NCBI RefSeq assembly: GCF_017922435.1
Contig: NZ_VDEZ01000001.1
Span: 62,001 to 126,000, forward strand
DNA from: Thalassospira sp. ER-Se-21-Dark
GTDB lineage: Bacteria; Pseudomonadota; Alphaproteobacteria; Rhodospirillales; Thalassospiraceae
Direction of reading: 5' to 3'
Length of the DNA: 64,000 nt
The notes under the pieces were generated by a model, which saw only the letters and a program-made list of their open reading frames with translations, ran no database searches and was not told the origin of the DNA. Below, piece after piece: positions 42,754-52,258 of the stretch. Numbering within the stretch: position 1 is the stretch's first letter; each line of letters opens with the position of its first letter. The translations under genes and the position numbers were made by a program.

Positions 42754-43722
42754 ATGTCGGCCATCCAAGCCAGCAGTTCTTTTGCCCCTGTCCTGATCGT
42801 CGCTGGCCCGACGGCCAGTGGGAAGTCGGCACTCGCCCTTGATCTGGCAGAGGCCTTTGACGGGGTGGTGATCAATGCTGATAGCATGCAGGTCTATAAG
42901 GAACTGCGTGTACTGTCTGCACGCCCTGATGACAGTGAAATCGCACGTGCACCGCATCGGCTGTATGGCGTGCTGTCGGGGCGCGAGGCGTGCTCAGCCG
43001 GGAAATGGCGTGAAATGGCGATGGCCGAGATTGCCGATTGTCATACCAGTGGCAAACTTCCGATCATCACCGGGGGTACGGGCATGTATCTGAATGCCCT
43101 GACCGAGGGGATCGCACCGATCCCCGATATCCCGACGCGGATTCGCGATCAGGTCACAAACGAGCTTGAAGAACTTGGCCACACGGCGTTTTTTGCCAAA
43201 CTTCAGGCCGAAGACCCTGAAACCGCCGCCAACCTTGATGGCAGCAATACCCAGCGGCTGATTCGCGCCGCCGAGGTTTTTGCCCATACCGGCCGCGGAC
43301 TGGCAAGCTGGCACACGGAACCGGTGATCACCCCGCCCGAAAACATGAAATTCAAGAAACTTTGTTACATGCCGCCGCGCGACATTTTGTATGACCGCTG
43401 CAACCGGCGTTTTGATCTGATGATCGAACAGGGTGCGATTGACGAGGTCAAAGGGCTGCTTGCCTTGGAATTGCCTGAAACAGCGCCGGTTATGAAGGCT
43501 GTCGGCGTGCGCGAGATTGCAGCTTACCTTGCCGGGGAGATTGATCTGGCCACCGCCAAAGAGAAATCACAGCGCGAAACCAGACGCTATGCAAAGCGGC
43601 AATTAACCTGGTTCAGGCATCAAATGTTAGCCAAGGAAATCATCGACGCGCAATATTCGGAAAGTTTGGCGGCAAAAATGCGTCATGATGTTAACCAATT
43701 TCTGTTGACCACGCCAAAGTGA
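42754..43722 (+). CDS. miaA: tRNA dimethylallyltransferase
   Basis: A 322-residue enzyme. It has P-loop GPTASGKS (residues 18-25), VINADSMQVYKELRVLSARPDDSE, and the tRNA-contact region GGTGMYLNALTEGIAPIPD. The C-terminal ETRRYAKRQLTWFRHQ is the classic MiaA ending. It adds the isopentenyl group to A37 of tRNAs that read UNN codons. GAAGG precedes the ATG. The hairpin array downstream may be its terminator or an ilvB leader. Confidence 0.96.
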   Translation: MSAIQASSSFAPVLIVAGPTASGKSALALDLAEAFDGVVINADSMQVYKELRVLSARPDDSEIARAPHRLYGVLSGREACSAGKWREMAMAEIADCHTSGKLPIITGGTGMYLNALTEGIAPIPDIPTRIRDQVTNELEELGHTAFFAKLQAEDPETAANLDGSNTQRLIRAAEVFAHTGRGLASWHTEPVITPPENMKFKKLCYMPPRDILYDRCNRRFDLMIEQGAIDEVKGLLALELPETAPVMKAVGVREIAAYLAGEIDLATAKEKSQRETRRYAKRQLTWFRHQMLAKEIIDAQYSESLAAKMRHDVNQFLLTTPK

Positions 43723-43743
43723 GGCGATAGGTTGGCCCTTCCC

Positions 43744-43783
43744 CCGCCGAAATGGCGGAAAACCGCCGTTTAGGCGGATTTTT
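43744..43783 (+). promoter_or_regulatory. Four-segment alternating hairpin array (miaA terminator or ilvB attenuator)
   Basis: Four 5-base segments alternate: CCGCC (43744-43748), GGCGG (43754-43758), CCGCC (43763-43767) and GGCGG (43773-43777), followed by ATTTTT. Segments 1-2, 2-3 and 3-4 can each pair, so a 2-3 anti-terminator and a 3-4 terminator exclude each other. It lies 91 bases before ilvB. No leader peptide rich in Ile/Val/Leu was found. A separate hairpin CCAATT/AATTGG lies at 43789-43807. Confidence 0.55.
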
Positions 43784-43874
43784 CAACTCCAATTCGAGGA
43801 TAATTGGATCATGTTTCAATCACGCGGTTATCACGCGACACGTTGTTGTCGCTAAGTAAAGAGGCTCGAAAATC

Positions 43875-45638
43875 ATGGCAGAACGTATTTTAAGCGGTTC
43901 GGAAGTAGTGTTGCAGGCCCTTGCTGATCAGGGTGTGGAAGTCGTGTTCGGCTATCCTGGCGGCGCTGTCCTACCGCTATATGACGAGATATTTAAACAG
44001 AACCGGATTCGTCACGTTCTCGTGCGCCATGAGCAGGCTGCTGTCCACGCTGCTGAAGGTTACGCCCGCTCGACCGGCAAGGTCGGCGTTGTGCTGGTGA
44101 CCTCGGGGCCGGGTGCGACAAACGCCGTTACGGGCCTTACCGACGCGTTGATGGATTCCATTCCAGTTGTCTGCCTGACAGGTCAGGTCCCGACCCATCT
44201 GATCGGGAATGATGCCTTCCAGGAAGCCGACACCACCGGCATTACCCGCCCGTGCACCAAGCATAACTATCTGGTGAAAAATCCGGATCGTCTGGCGCGC
44301 ACGATGCACGAAGCCTTCCACGTCGCCTCAAGCGGCCGTCCGGGCCCGGTCGTTATCGACCTTCCCAAGGACATTCTGGTTGGCAAGGCACCGTATCTGG
44401 AGCCGGCACAGGTTCAGCACCGCACCTATAACCCGGTGGTCAAGGGCGAACGCAGCCAGATCGAAGAAGCCATGGAAATGCTGGCATCGGCGAAAAAGCC
44501 GATCCTGTATTGCGGCGGCGGCGTGATCAATTCCGGCATGCAGGCCTGCAAGCTTCTGACCGAGTTCACCCGCATGACCGGTGCGCCGATCACGCTGACC
44601 CTGATGGGTCTGGGGGCTTATCCGGCATCCGACAAACAGTATCTCGGCATGCTGGGCATGCACGGCACCTACGAAGCAAACATGTCGATGCATGATTGCG
44701 ATGTCATGGTCGCCATCGGTGCACGTTTCGATGACCGTGTCACCGGCAACCTCGATTTCTTTGCGCCGAACTCGCAGAAAATCCAGGTCGACATTGACCA
44801 GAGCTCGATCAACAAAAACGTTCCGGTCGATATCGGGATCGTTGGCGATGTTGGCCATGTTCTTGAAGACATGATCAAGATCTGGAAAGCCAAGCAGTAC
44901 AAGATCGAAGCCAACGCACTTGATGGCTGGTGGAAAGAAATTGAAGGCTGGCGCAGCAAACACTGCCTTTCCTACAAACAGCCGACCGACGTTATCAAGC
45001 CGCAGCACGTTATCCGCCGTGTTCATGCGCTGACCCGTGATCGCAAGACATACATCACCACTGACGTTGGCCAGCACCAGATGTGGGCAGCCCAGCATTT
45101 CGGGTTCGAACATCCTTATGAATGGATGACATCTGGTGGTCTGGGTACCATGGGCTATGGCATGCCAGCTGCCCTTGGCGTTCAGGTCGCCCATCCGGAT
45201 GCGACCGTGGTGTGCTTTACCGGTGATGCGTCGATTATGATGAATATTCAGGAATGCGCGACGATGACGCAGTATCGTCTGCCGATCAAAACTGTGATCC
45301 TGAACAACCGTTATATGGGCATGGTCCGTCAGTGGCAGCAGCTTCTACACGGGTCGCGCTATTCCGAAAGCTATAGCGAAAGCCTGCCCGACTTCGTCAA
45401 ACTGTCCGAAGCCTTTGGCTTCACCGGCATGACCTGCAATAACCCGGCGGATCTTGATGATGCCATCAAGAAGATGCTGGAAATTGATGGTCCGGTGATT
45501 TTGGATGTCGCTGTCGATGATAAGGAAAACTGCTATCCGATGATTCCGTCGGGCAAGCCGCACAATGAAATGCTGCTTGGGCAGGAAACCAACGGCGACG
45601 AAGCCATTGATTCCGACGAAGGGATGGTTCTGGTCTGA
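43875..45638 (+). CDS. ilvB: Acetolactate synthase large (catalytic) subunit
   Basis: A 587-residue ThDP enzyme. It opens SEVVLQALADQGVEVVFGYPGGAVLPLYDEI with the catalytic Glu in the RHEQAAVHAAEGYARSTGKVG block. The middle FAD region holds LGMLGMHGTYEAN and VMVAIGARFDDRVTGN. The ThDP/Mg motif is CFTGDASIMMNIQECATMTQYRLPIKTVILNN. It makes acetolactate and acetohydroxybutyrate, the first common step of Val/Leu/Ile synthesis. ilvN and ilvC follow in order, the standard alphaproteobacterial arrangement. Confidence 0.96.
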   Translation: MAERILSGSEVVLQALADQGVEVVFGYPGGAVLPLYDEIFKQNRIRHVLVRHEQAAVHAAEGYARSTGKVGVVLVTSGPGATNAVTGLTDALMDSIPVVCLTGQVPTHLIGNDAFQEADTTGITRPCTKHNYLVKNPDRLARTMHEAFHVASSGRPGPVVIDLPKDILVGKAPYLEPAQVQHRTYNPVVKGERSQIEEAMEMLASAKKPILYCGGGVINSGMQACKLLTEFTRMTGAPITLTLMGLGAYPASDKQYLGMLGMHGTYEANMSMHDCDVMVAIGARFDDRVTGNLDFFAPNSQKIQVDIDQSSINKNVPVDIGIVGDVGHVLEDMIKIWKAKQYKIEANALDGWWKEIEGWRSKHCLSYKQPTDVIKPQHVIRRVHALTRDRKTYITTDVGQHQMWAAQHFGFEHPYEWMTSGGLGTMGYGMPAALGVQVAHPDATVVCFTGDASIMMNIQECATMTQYRLPIKTVILNNRYMGMVRQWQQLLHGSRYSESYSESLPDFVKLSEAFGFTGMTCNNPADLDDAIKKMLEIDGPVILDVAVDDKENCYPMIPSGKPHNEMLLGQETNGDEAIDSDEGMVLV

Positions 45639-45744
45639 TCCGCACAAACAAACAATCTGTGCGAATTGATCCCATCACATCAAAATGAAAAGGCCGGCGC
45701 GGGCGGCACGTTCTGCCCCGACCGAGCCCTAGCGGAGCGAAACC

Positions 45745-46254
45745 GTGAAAGAAACCGAAATTTCGAAACACACCATATCCGTTCTGGTGGATAACGAGTC
45801 CGGCGTTCTGGCCCGTGTAATCGGGCTGTTTTCCGGTCGTGGCTATAACATTGAAAGCCTGACCGTTGCCGAAGTCGACGCCGACGCCCACCAGTCGCGC
45901 ATCACCGTGGTTACCTCGGGCACCCCGATGGTAATCGAACAGATCAAGGCACAGCTTTCGCGTCTTGTCCCGGTGCACAAGGTCAGTGACCTGACCCTTG
46001 CCGGGCCAAGTGTCGAGCGCGAGCTTGCCCTGGTCAAAGTGATCGCAACGGGTGAAAAACGTGTGGAATCCCTGCGTATTGCCGACATCTTCAAGGCACG
46101 CGCAGTGGATGCGACCAACAATTCCTTCGTGTATGAAATCATCGGCAGCCCTGAAAAAATCGACGCCTTCATCAAATTGATGGAGCCGCTTGGGCTTTCG
46201 GAAATTTCGCGTACCGGTGTGGCAGCGATTTCGCGCGGCACACTGACGATGTGA
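45745..46254 (+). CDS. ilvN: Acetolactate synthase small (regulatory) subunit
   Basis: A 169-residue ACT-domain protein. It starts at GTG (45745). The N-terminal ACT domain reads HTISVLVDNESGVLARVIGLFSGRGYNIESLTVAEVD; the C-terminal ALS-specific domain begins near residue 85 (ERELALVKVIATGEKRVESLRIADIFKARAVD). It binds valine and confers feedback inhibition on IlvB. It lies 106 bases after ilvB and before ilvC. Confidence 0.96.
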   Translation: MKETEISKHTISVLVDNESGVLARVIGLFSGRGYNIESLTVAEVDADAHQSRITVVTSGTPMVIEQIKAQLSRLVPVHKVSDLTLAGPSVERELALVKVIATGEKRVESLRIADIFKARAVDATNNSFVYEIIGSPEKIDAFIKLMEPLGLSEISRTGVAAISRGTLTM

Positions 46255-46334
46255 GTTTGCCCTGCCCGGTGATCCGCATCGGGTACGGCATTGGGGCCTG
46301 CCCCATAATAATTATTACCATCCACCACGCATGA

Positions 46335-47390
<1,056 letters not shown>

Positions 47391-47412
47391 GCACAGCTTA
47401 GCTTGTTCTTAC

Positions 47413-47446
47413 GCAAACGGCCGTCCCGATGGGGCGGCCGTTTTGC
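47413..47446. terminator. Terminator after ilvC
   Basis: GCAAACGGCCG (47413-47423) pairs with CGGCCGTTTTGC (47435-47446) around an 11-base loop and carries internal T-runs. It is also placed to stop the convergent MFS gene. Confidence 0.82.
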
Positions 47447-47467
47447 TTTGGGCATTTCGGGTTTGGC

Positions 47468-48661
47468 CTATCCGCCGTGTTTCATCTGGCTGACCGGAAA
47501 GCGCAATTCGGTCGCAGCCCAGATCACCACACACAGGACCGACACCCCGACGCCGAGAACCACCACGGCAGGCCAGCCACCCATGCCATAGGCGATGGCT
47601 GAACTGGCCGAGCCACAGGCACCACCCAGAAAGTAACTGGCCATATAGCCCGTGGTCAGGCGGCTGCGGGCCTCGGGGTTCAGGCGATAGACCTCGCTTT
47701 GATTGGAAATATGCGCCCCCTGAATGCCCAGATCGATCAGGACCACACCAAGCGCAAAGGCAATCAGCGACCATTGCCCCCAATACAGCAGCCCCCAGCT
47801 TGATACGGTGGTCATCAGGAAAGCACCAGTGCTGAGCCGCGCCCAACCCCTGTCGGCGAGCTTTCCGGCAATCCGGGCGGCCAGAATGCCGATTGCACCA
47901 ATCAGGCCATAAAGCCCGATCACGGCTTCGGACATGCCATATTGGCGCACCAGCATGAAGGCCATCGAGGTCCAGAAAATCCCGAACACAGCATATTGCA
48001 GCCCGCCAATCAGACTGCGGCGGCGCAAGACCGGTTCATCGCGAAACAGATGCAGGATCGAAAGATACAGCGTACGGTAACTGGTATGCGAGGTCGGCGG
48101 GATATGCGGAATGATCCGGTAACAGGCCACCGCATAAATCGCCATCAGGACAGAAGCAGCAATAAACACCGACCGCCATCCGGCAAGCTCCGCCATGATG
48201 CCTGAAAATGTCCGGGCCAGAAGAATGCCCAGCAACAGACCACCCATCACCGCCCCCACCGCAGACCCGCGTTTGTCATCCGTCGCCAGGTGGGCAGCCA
48301 GCGGCACAAGGATTTGCGCAGTCACACAGGTGATCCCGACCGAAATACTAAACACCACCAGCATCAAAAATGATGGCGCCAGCCCCATCGCCAGCAACCC
48401 GACCGAGGTCAGGGCCGAGGTCACGGTCAGTAATTTGCGCCGTTCATGATGATCACCAAGTGGCACCACAGCAATCAACCCGGTCAGATAGCCAAGCTGC
48501 GCCACGGTCACCAGAAAACCGGCACTGGTTTCGCTCAACCCATATTCACGTGCAAGCAGTTCCAGCAATGGCTGAACATAATAAAGACTGGCAACGGACA
48601 GACCGCTTCCGACCGCCATAAAGATCAGGAGGCCGGTGGTCAGGGTGGGCTTGGAATGCAT
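47468..48661 (-). CDS. MFS transporter (12-TM exporter-like)
   Basis: A 397-residue inner-membrane protein with about twelve helices. The MFS loop-2/3 signature is VAQLGYLTGLIAVVPLGDHHERRKLL, and the matching loop-8/9 copy is ARIAGKLADRGWARL. The sequence SLYYVQPLLELLAREYGLSETSAGFLVT is common in the YbcL/CynX-like 'MFS transporter' group related to arabinose/drug exporters. Substrate unknown. It diverges from psuG with 221 bases between; a pseudouridine link is possible but unsupported. Confidence 0.88.
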   Translation of the reverse strand: MHSKPTLTTGLLIFMAVGSGLSVASLYYVQPLLELLAREYGLSETSAGFLVTVAQLGYLTGLIAVVPLGDHHERRKLLTVTSALTSVGLLAMGLAPSFLMLVVFSISVGITCVTAQILVPLAAHLATDDKRGSAVGAVMGGLLLGILLARTFSGIMAELAGWRSVFIAASVLMAIYAVACYRIIPHIPPTSHTSYRTLYLSILHLFRDEPVLRRRSLIGGLQYAVFGIFWTSMAFMLVRQYGMSEAVIGLYGLIGAIGILAARIAGKLADRGWARLSTGAFLMTTVSSWGLLYWGQWSLIAFALGVVLIDLGIQGAHISNQSEVYRLNPEARSRLTTGYMASYFLGGACGSASSAIAYGMGGWPAVVVLGVGVSVLCVVIWAATELRFPVSQMKHGG

Positions 48662-48882
48662 TCTAAGATGGGCCTTGAACGGGTTGGTGGTGGGTTTACG
48701 ATAGCCGCCAAATCAGAGACTTACAATGCAGTGCCTGACACAGGTGCCGTGCCGCGATGGCATTGGTTGCCCCGCAACGCACAGCAGCCATTCGTAAAAC
48801 ACCCTGCTTTACGCTGGATTTCAAAGGTCGATCTGTTTAATTCTGGCCTTTAAAACTTTAAACCAGATATGAGCATATCGGA

Positions 48883-49791
48883 ATGTCGGACTATATTGAT
48901 ATCGCCCCCGAGGTCGCAGAGGCCTTTGCCGCAGGCAAGCCTGTTGTTGCCCTTGAATCAACCATCATTTCCCATGGCATGCCCTATCCGCAGAACCTTG
49001 AAACCGCGCGTGCGGTTGAACAGGATGTGCGCGATAACGGTGCGATCCCGGCCACCATCGCCGTGATTGGCGGTCGCTGTAAAATCGGGCTTTCCCCCGA
49101 GGGACTGGAATATTTCGCCAAGGGAACCGACATTCTTAAATTGTCGCGTCGTGATATCCCCTATTGCCTTGCCAAGAAACGCGACGGTGCCACCACCGTA
49201 TCGGCAACCATGATCCTGGCGGAAAAGGCCGGCATTCGCGTCTTTGCCACGGGCGGCATTGGCGGGGTTCATCGTGACCTTGCCGGTAATTTCGATGTGT
49301 CGGCCGATTTGACCGAGCTTGGCAAAACCAGTGTTGCGGTTGTCTGCGCCGGGGCCAAGGCGATCCTTGATATCCCCAAAACGCTTGAACATCTTGAAAC
49401 GCTTGGCGTACCGGTTATTGCCTATGGCACCGATGAATTCCCGGCATTCTATTCGGTTGAAAGCGGTCAGAAGGCCCCGCTGCGCCTTGATACCCCCGAA
49501 GAACTTGCAGCTTTCCTGAATTCGAAATGGGAATTCGGCCTTGAAGGTGGCGCCGTTATTGGCAATCCGCCAGAAGCCGACAAGGCACTGGCGCGTGAAG
49601 CTATCGAAGGGGCAATTGAAGATGCCCTGATCGAGGCCAAAGAAAAAGGCATTCAGGGGCGCGATGTAACCCCGTTCCTTCTGGCCCGCGTCACCGAGTT
49701 GACCAAGGGCAAAAGCCTTGAAGCCAACATCGCGCTTGTGCGCAATAACGCCCGCCTTGGTGCGAAAATTGCCGCCGCCATGGTCGACTGA
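48883..49791 (+). CDS. psuG: Pseudouridine-5'-phosphate glycosidase
   Basis: A 302-residue protein with clear PsuG blocks: VVALESTIISHGMPYPQN, the catalytic-Lys region GRCKIGLSPEGLEYFAK, SRRDIPYCLAKKRDGATTVSATM, VFATGGIGGVHRD and VVCAGAKAILDIPKTLEHLETLGVPVIAYGTDEFPAFY. It breaks pseudouridine-5'-phosphate to uracil and ribose-5-phosphate using a Lys-imine mechanism. The usual partner, pseudouridine kinase PsuK, is not in the neighbourhood. The ribosome-binding site is weak. It is convergent with the FMN-binding gene through a shared terminator. Confidence 0.94.
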   Translation: MSDYIDIAPEVAEAFAAGKPVVALESTIISHGMPYPQNLETARAVEQDVRDNGAIPATIAVIGGRCKIGLSPEGLEYFAKGTDILKLSRRDIPYCLAKKRDGATTVSATMILAEKAGIRVFATGGIGGVHRDLAGNFDVSADLTELGKTSVAVVCAGAKAILDIPKTLEHLETLGVPVIAYGTDEFPAFYSVESGQKAPLRLDTPEELAAFLNSKWEFGLEGGAVIGNPPEADKALAREAIEGAIEDALIEAKEKGIQGRDVTPFLLARVTELTKGKSLEANIALVRNNARLGAKIAAAMVD

Positions 49792-49820
49792 TCGGCACTT
49801 GCCACCTTAAAGACCAAAAG

Positions 49821-49850
49821 AAACAGGCTGGCAAATCTGCCAGCCTGTTT
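49821..49850. terminator. Bidirectional terminator after psuG
   Basis: AAACAGGCTGGC (49821-49832) pairs perfectly with GCCAGCCTGTTT (49839-49850) around a 6-base loop. It lies between convergent psuG and the FMN-binding protein gene. Confidence 0.88.
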
Positions 49851-49855
49851 TGCGT

Positions 49856-50500
49856 TTAACTGCGTTGATAGCCTTTGCCCTCGAACCCGGGCTTGATGCG
49901 CGCATCGTCAACCGGCGCACCCCACGTCGTTGTGCAGGGCAGGACACCGGCCCAGACAGACCAGTCATAGTCTTCATCGTCATCGACCGGATCGCCGGCG
50001 CGAATCTTTGCCGAAACCTGGTCCAGATCAAAGCCCAAGAACATGGTTGCCTTGAGTTCCTGTTTGTTGGGATGACGGATGTGTTCCCACCTGCCCGGTT
50101 CCAGTTTTTCGGTAAACAGCCGGGAATGTTCCATCTTTTCGGCGTCATCACTCACCACTGTTCCTTTGCCGTAAATAACCACCGAGCGGTAATTGGCTGA
50201 ATGGTGAAACGCCGAACGCGCCATCACCAGACCATCCAGATGCGTGATGCACAGACAGGCTTCTGCCCCGTATGCGATCGCGGCCAGTATGCGGTTCTTT
50301 GACGCGCCATGGATATAGATCCGCTCCCCCACCCGCCAATGGGCGGTCGGGATCATCGCCGGGCGCCCATTGACCACGGTTCCGACATGGCAAATCAGGG
50401 CATCATCAATAATGCCATGCACCTGATCGCGGTCATAACTGGCACGATTAGGCCCCCGGACAACTTTGGTGTGGGGATGGATTTCGTATTGATCGGACAT
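49856..50500 (-). CDS. Pyridoxamine-5'-phosphate-oxidase-family FMN-binding protein
   Basis: A 214-residue split-barrel protein. It opens TKVVRGPNRASYDRDQVHGIIDDALICHVGTVVNGRPAMIPTAHWRVGERIYIHGASKNR, then CLCITHLDGLVMARSAFHHSANYRSVVIYGKG and a C-terminal WAGVLPCTTTWGAPVDD. This matches the COG3467 nitroimidazole-resistance-like flavoproteins rather than PdxH. GAGG precedes the ATG. It diverges from a MocR/PdxR-type regulator, which suggests a vitamin-B6- or flavin-related role under that regulator. Confidence 0.87.
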   Translation of the reverse strand: MSDQYEIHPHTKVVRGPNRASYDRDQVHGIIDDALICHVGTVVNGRPAMIPTAHWRVGERIYIHGASKNRILAAIAYGAEACLCITHLDGLVMARSAFHHSANYRSVVIYGKGTVVSDDAEKMEHSRLFTEKLEPGRWEHIRHPNKQELKATMFLGFDLDQVSAKIRAGDPVDDDEDYDWSVWAGVLPCTTTWGAPVDDARIKPGFEGKGYQRS

Positions 50501-50557
50501 GGCGGGACCTCTTCGTCAAAAATCAGGCGTCGAATTTGACCCGATCATGGATCAAAT

Positions 50558-50577
50558 TGGACTTTTCAAAAGGTCCA
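50558..50577. promoter_or_regulatory. Candidate MocR operator
   Basis: TGGACTTTT (50558-50566) and AAAAGGTCCA (50568-50577) form an inverted repeat with one bulged base, midway between the divergent FMN-binding and MocR genes. A further ATGGATCAAATTGG half-site-like stretch lies just before it. MocR regulators usually bind such paired sites at their own promoter. Confidence 0.4.
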
Positions 50578-50618
50578 TTATAATAAAATTGATAGAGCCA
50601 ATTTTCACCGGGGTCGCT

Positions 50619-52139
50619 ATGGTACGCAGTAATTACAGCTGGATTTATCCAAGCCAGTCGGACAATACCGCCGATGATAGCGGCACCACCGCCTATCGCC
50701 GCCTGTATCACGGGATCAGATCGGCCATTCTGGATGGGCGGCTGCATCCGGGCGAACGCCTTCCGGCCAGTCGGGATCTGGCCAAATCGCTGCGAATCTC
50801 ACGCAACACGGTGGTGACCAGCTTCGATCTGCTGACATCGGAAGGCTATCTTGAAACCCGGGTCGGCGCCGGAAGCTTTGTCGCCAGCAGCCTGCCTGAC
50901 CGGGACATGCAAACAGGCGACCACGGCCCGGACAAAAAATCCCTGACGGCAAACGATCGCCCAATACGGCTTAGTCAAAGTGCCCAGCGCATGCTGACCT
51001 ATCAGCGACGCTTTCCGCGCTTTCGCATTGCCCGTCCGTTTAACCCGGCAACACCCGATCTTGACGGTTTTCCCTTCGATCTTTGGGCGCGGTTGTTGCG
51101 CCGGTCATGGCGCGCGCCGGATATTGATCTGACCATTCCTGATGATCCGCTTGGATTGCCGTTGCTGCGTTCTGAAATTGCCAAATGGCTTCGGCAATCA
51201 CGCGGGGTGAATTGCAATGCCGATCAGGTGATGATTGTTTCGGGCGCGCAGCAGGCGCTTGACCTTGCCGCACGTGCCCTAGTCGATCCCGGCGATATCA
51301 TCGCCACCGAGGACCCGGGCTATGAGGGCATTCGGGGCGTTCTGGCGTCAAGTGGTGCTGTGGTTCAGCCGATTACGGTTGATGAGGATGGGCTCGACAT
51401 CGAAGGCCTTGCCCAAACGCTTTCCCCGGCCCGGATCGTGGTCACCACACCATCGCGTAACTATCCATTGGGTACGACGCTTTCGCTTGCCCGGCGCCTC
51501 GCCCTTTTGCAGTGGGCGCAGGATAATGATGCCTGGATTGTCGAGGATGACTATGACAGCGAGTATCGCTATGACGGGCCGCCGCTGTCATCCCTGCAAG
51601 GCCTTGATACCGATAATCGGGTGATCTATGTCGGCACGTTTTCGCGCGTACTGTTTCCCGGTATCCGGCTTGGTTACCTTGTGTTGCCGCCGGCACTGGT
51701 TCCGGCCTTTCGCGGCATTCGCGGTTTTGCTGATGGTGTTCCGGCACCGACAACACAGGCCGCCCTTGGCGCCTTTTTCGCCGAGGGGCATTTTGGCAGT
51801 CACGTCCGGAAAATGCGCCTGCGCTACGGCGAACGGCGTTCGCACCTTAAGAACCTGATCACGGCGGACGCATCCGATATTCTGTCGGTAATGCCTTCGG
51901 ACGGGGGATTGCATCTTTGTGCCCGTTTGATCGGGGATCAGGACGACATAGAAATGCAGGAAGCCTTGGTGAAGGCGGACCTTGATTGTCGTGCATTATC
52001 TTCGTATTTCCACGATCCCCGGTCAAAAAGTGGGCCGGAACCCGTGCGCGGTCTTGTGCTTGGTTTCGCCGGATGGAAAAAAGATGTTCTTTCGGAAAGT
52101 TTCAGTGAACTGGTCAGAACCATCAGACGTAAGTCTTGA
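50619..52139 (+). CDS. MocR-type regulator (GntR HTH plus aminotransferase-like domain), PLP Lys replaced
   Basis: 506 residues from the ATG at 50619. The N-terminal GntR winged helix (about 20-90) reads AYRRLYHGIRSAILDGRLHPGERLPASRDLAKSLRISRNTVVTSFDLL. A fold-type-I aminotransferase domain fills about 135-500 (VSGAQQALDLAARALVDPGD, EDPGYEGIRGVL, VEDDYDSEYRYDG). Where MocR proteins carry the PLP-binding Lys (GTFSK), this one has Arg343 in GTFSRVLFPGIRLGY, and the usual PSHQ-P motif is PSRNYP. PLP binding is therefore doubtful. It is divergent from the FMN-binding gene, its likely target. Confidence 0.88.
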   Translation: MVRSNYSWIYPSQSDNTADDSGTTAYRRLYHGIRSAILDGRLHPGERLPASRDLAKSLRISRNTVVTSFDLLTSEGYLETRVGAGSFVASSLPDRDMQTGDHGPDKKSLTANDRPIRLSQSAQRMLTYQRRFPRFRIARPFNPATPDLDGFPFDLWARLLRRSWRAPDIDLTIPDDPLGLPLLRSEIAKWLRQSRGVNCNADQVMIVSGAQQALDLAARALVDPGDIIATEDPGYEGIRGVLASSGAVVQPITVDEDGLDIEGLAQTLSPARIVVTTPSRNYPLGTTLSLARRLALLQWAQDNDAWIVEDDYDSEYRYDGPPLSSLQGLDTDNRVIYVGTFSRVLFPGIRLGYLVLPPALVPAFRGIRGFADGVPAPTTQAALGAFFAEGHFGSHVRKMRLRYGERRSHLKNLITADASDILSVMPSDGGLHLCARLIGDQDDIEMQEALVKADLDCRALSSYFHDPRSKSGPEPVRGLVLGFAGWKKDVLSESFSELVRTIRRKS

Positions 52140-52153
52140 TGTACCCCGAGCCA

Positions 52154-52206
52154 GAGAGAGCGGCATGACTTCCCTCTAGATGCTGTCACAGTCGTGACGC
52201 TCTCTC
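52154..52206. terminator. Structured spacer between the MocR and photolyase genes
   Basis: GAGAGAGCG (52154-52162) and CGCTCTCTC (52198-52206) form a 9-bp outer stem. An inner GTCAC-AGTC-GTGAC hairpin (52185-52198) overlaps its right end by one base. There is no T-run, so it may act as a weak terminator or leader structure. Confidence 0.4.
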
Positions 52207-52258
52207 CCCTCCGGCTTACAATCCCCCCGAAATGCGCCAAAAAAACACAGGAAGACAG

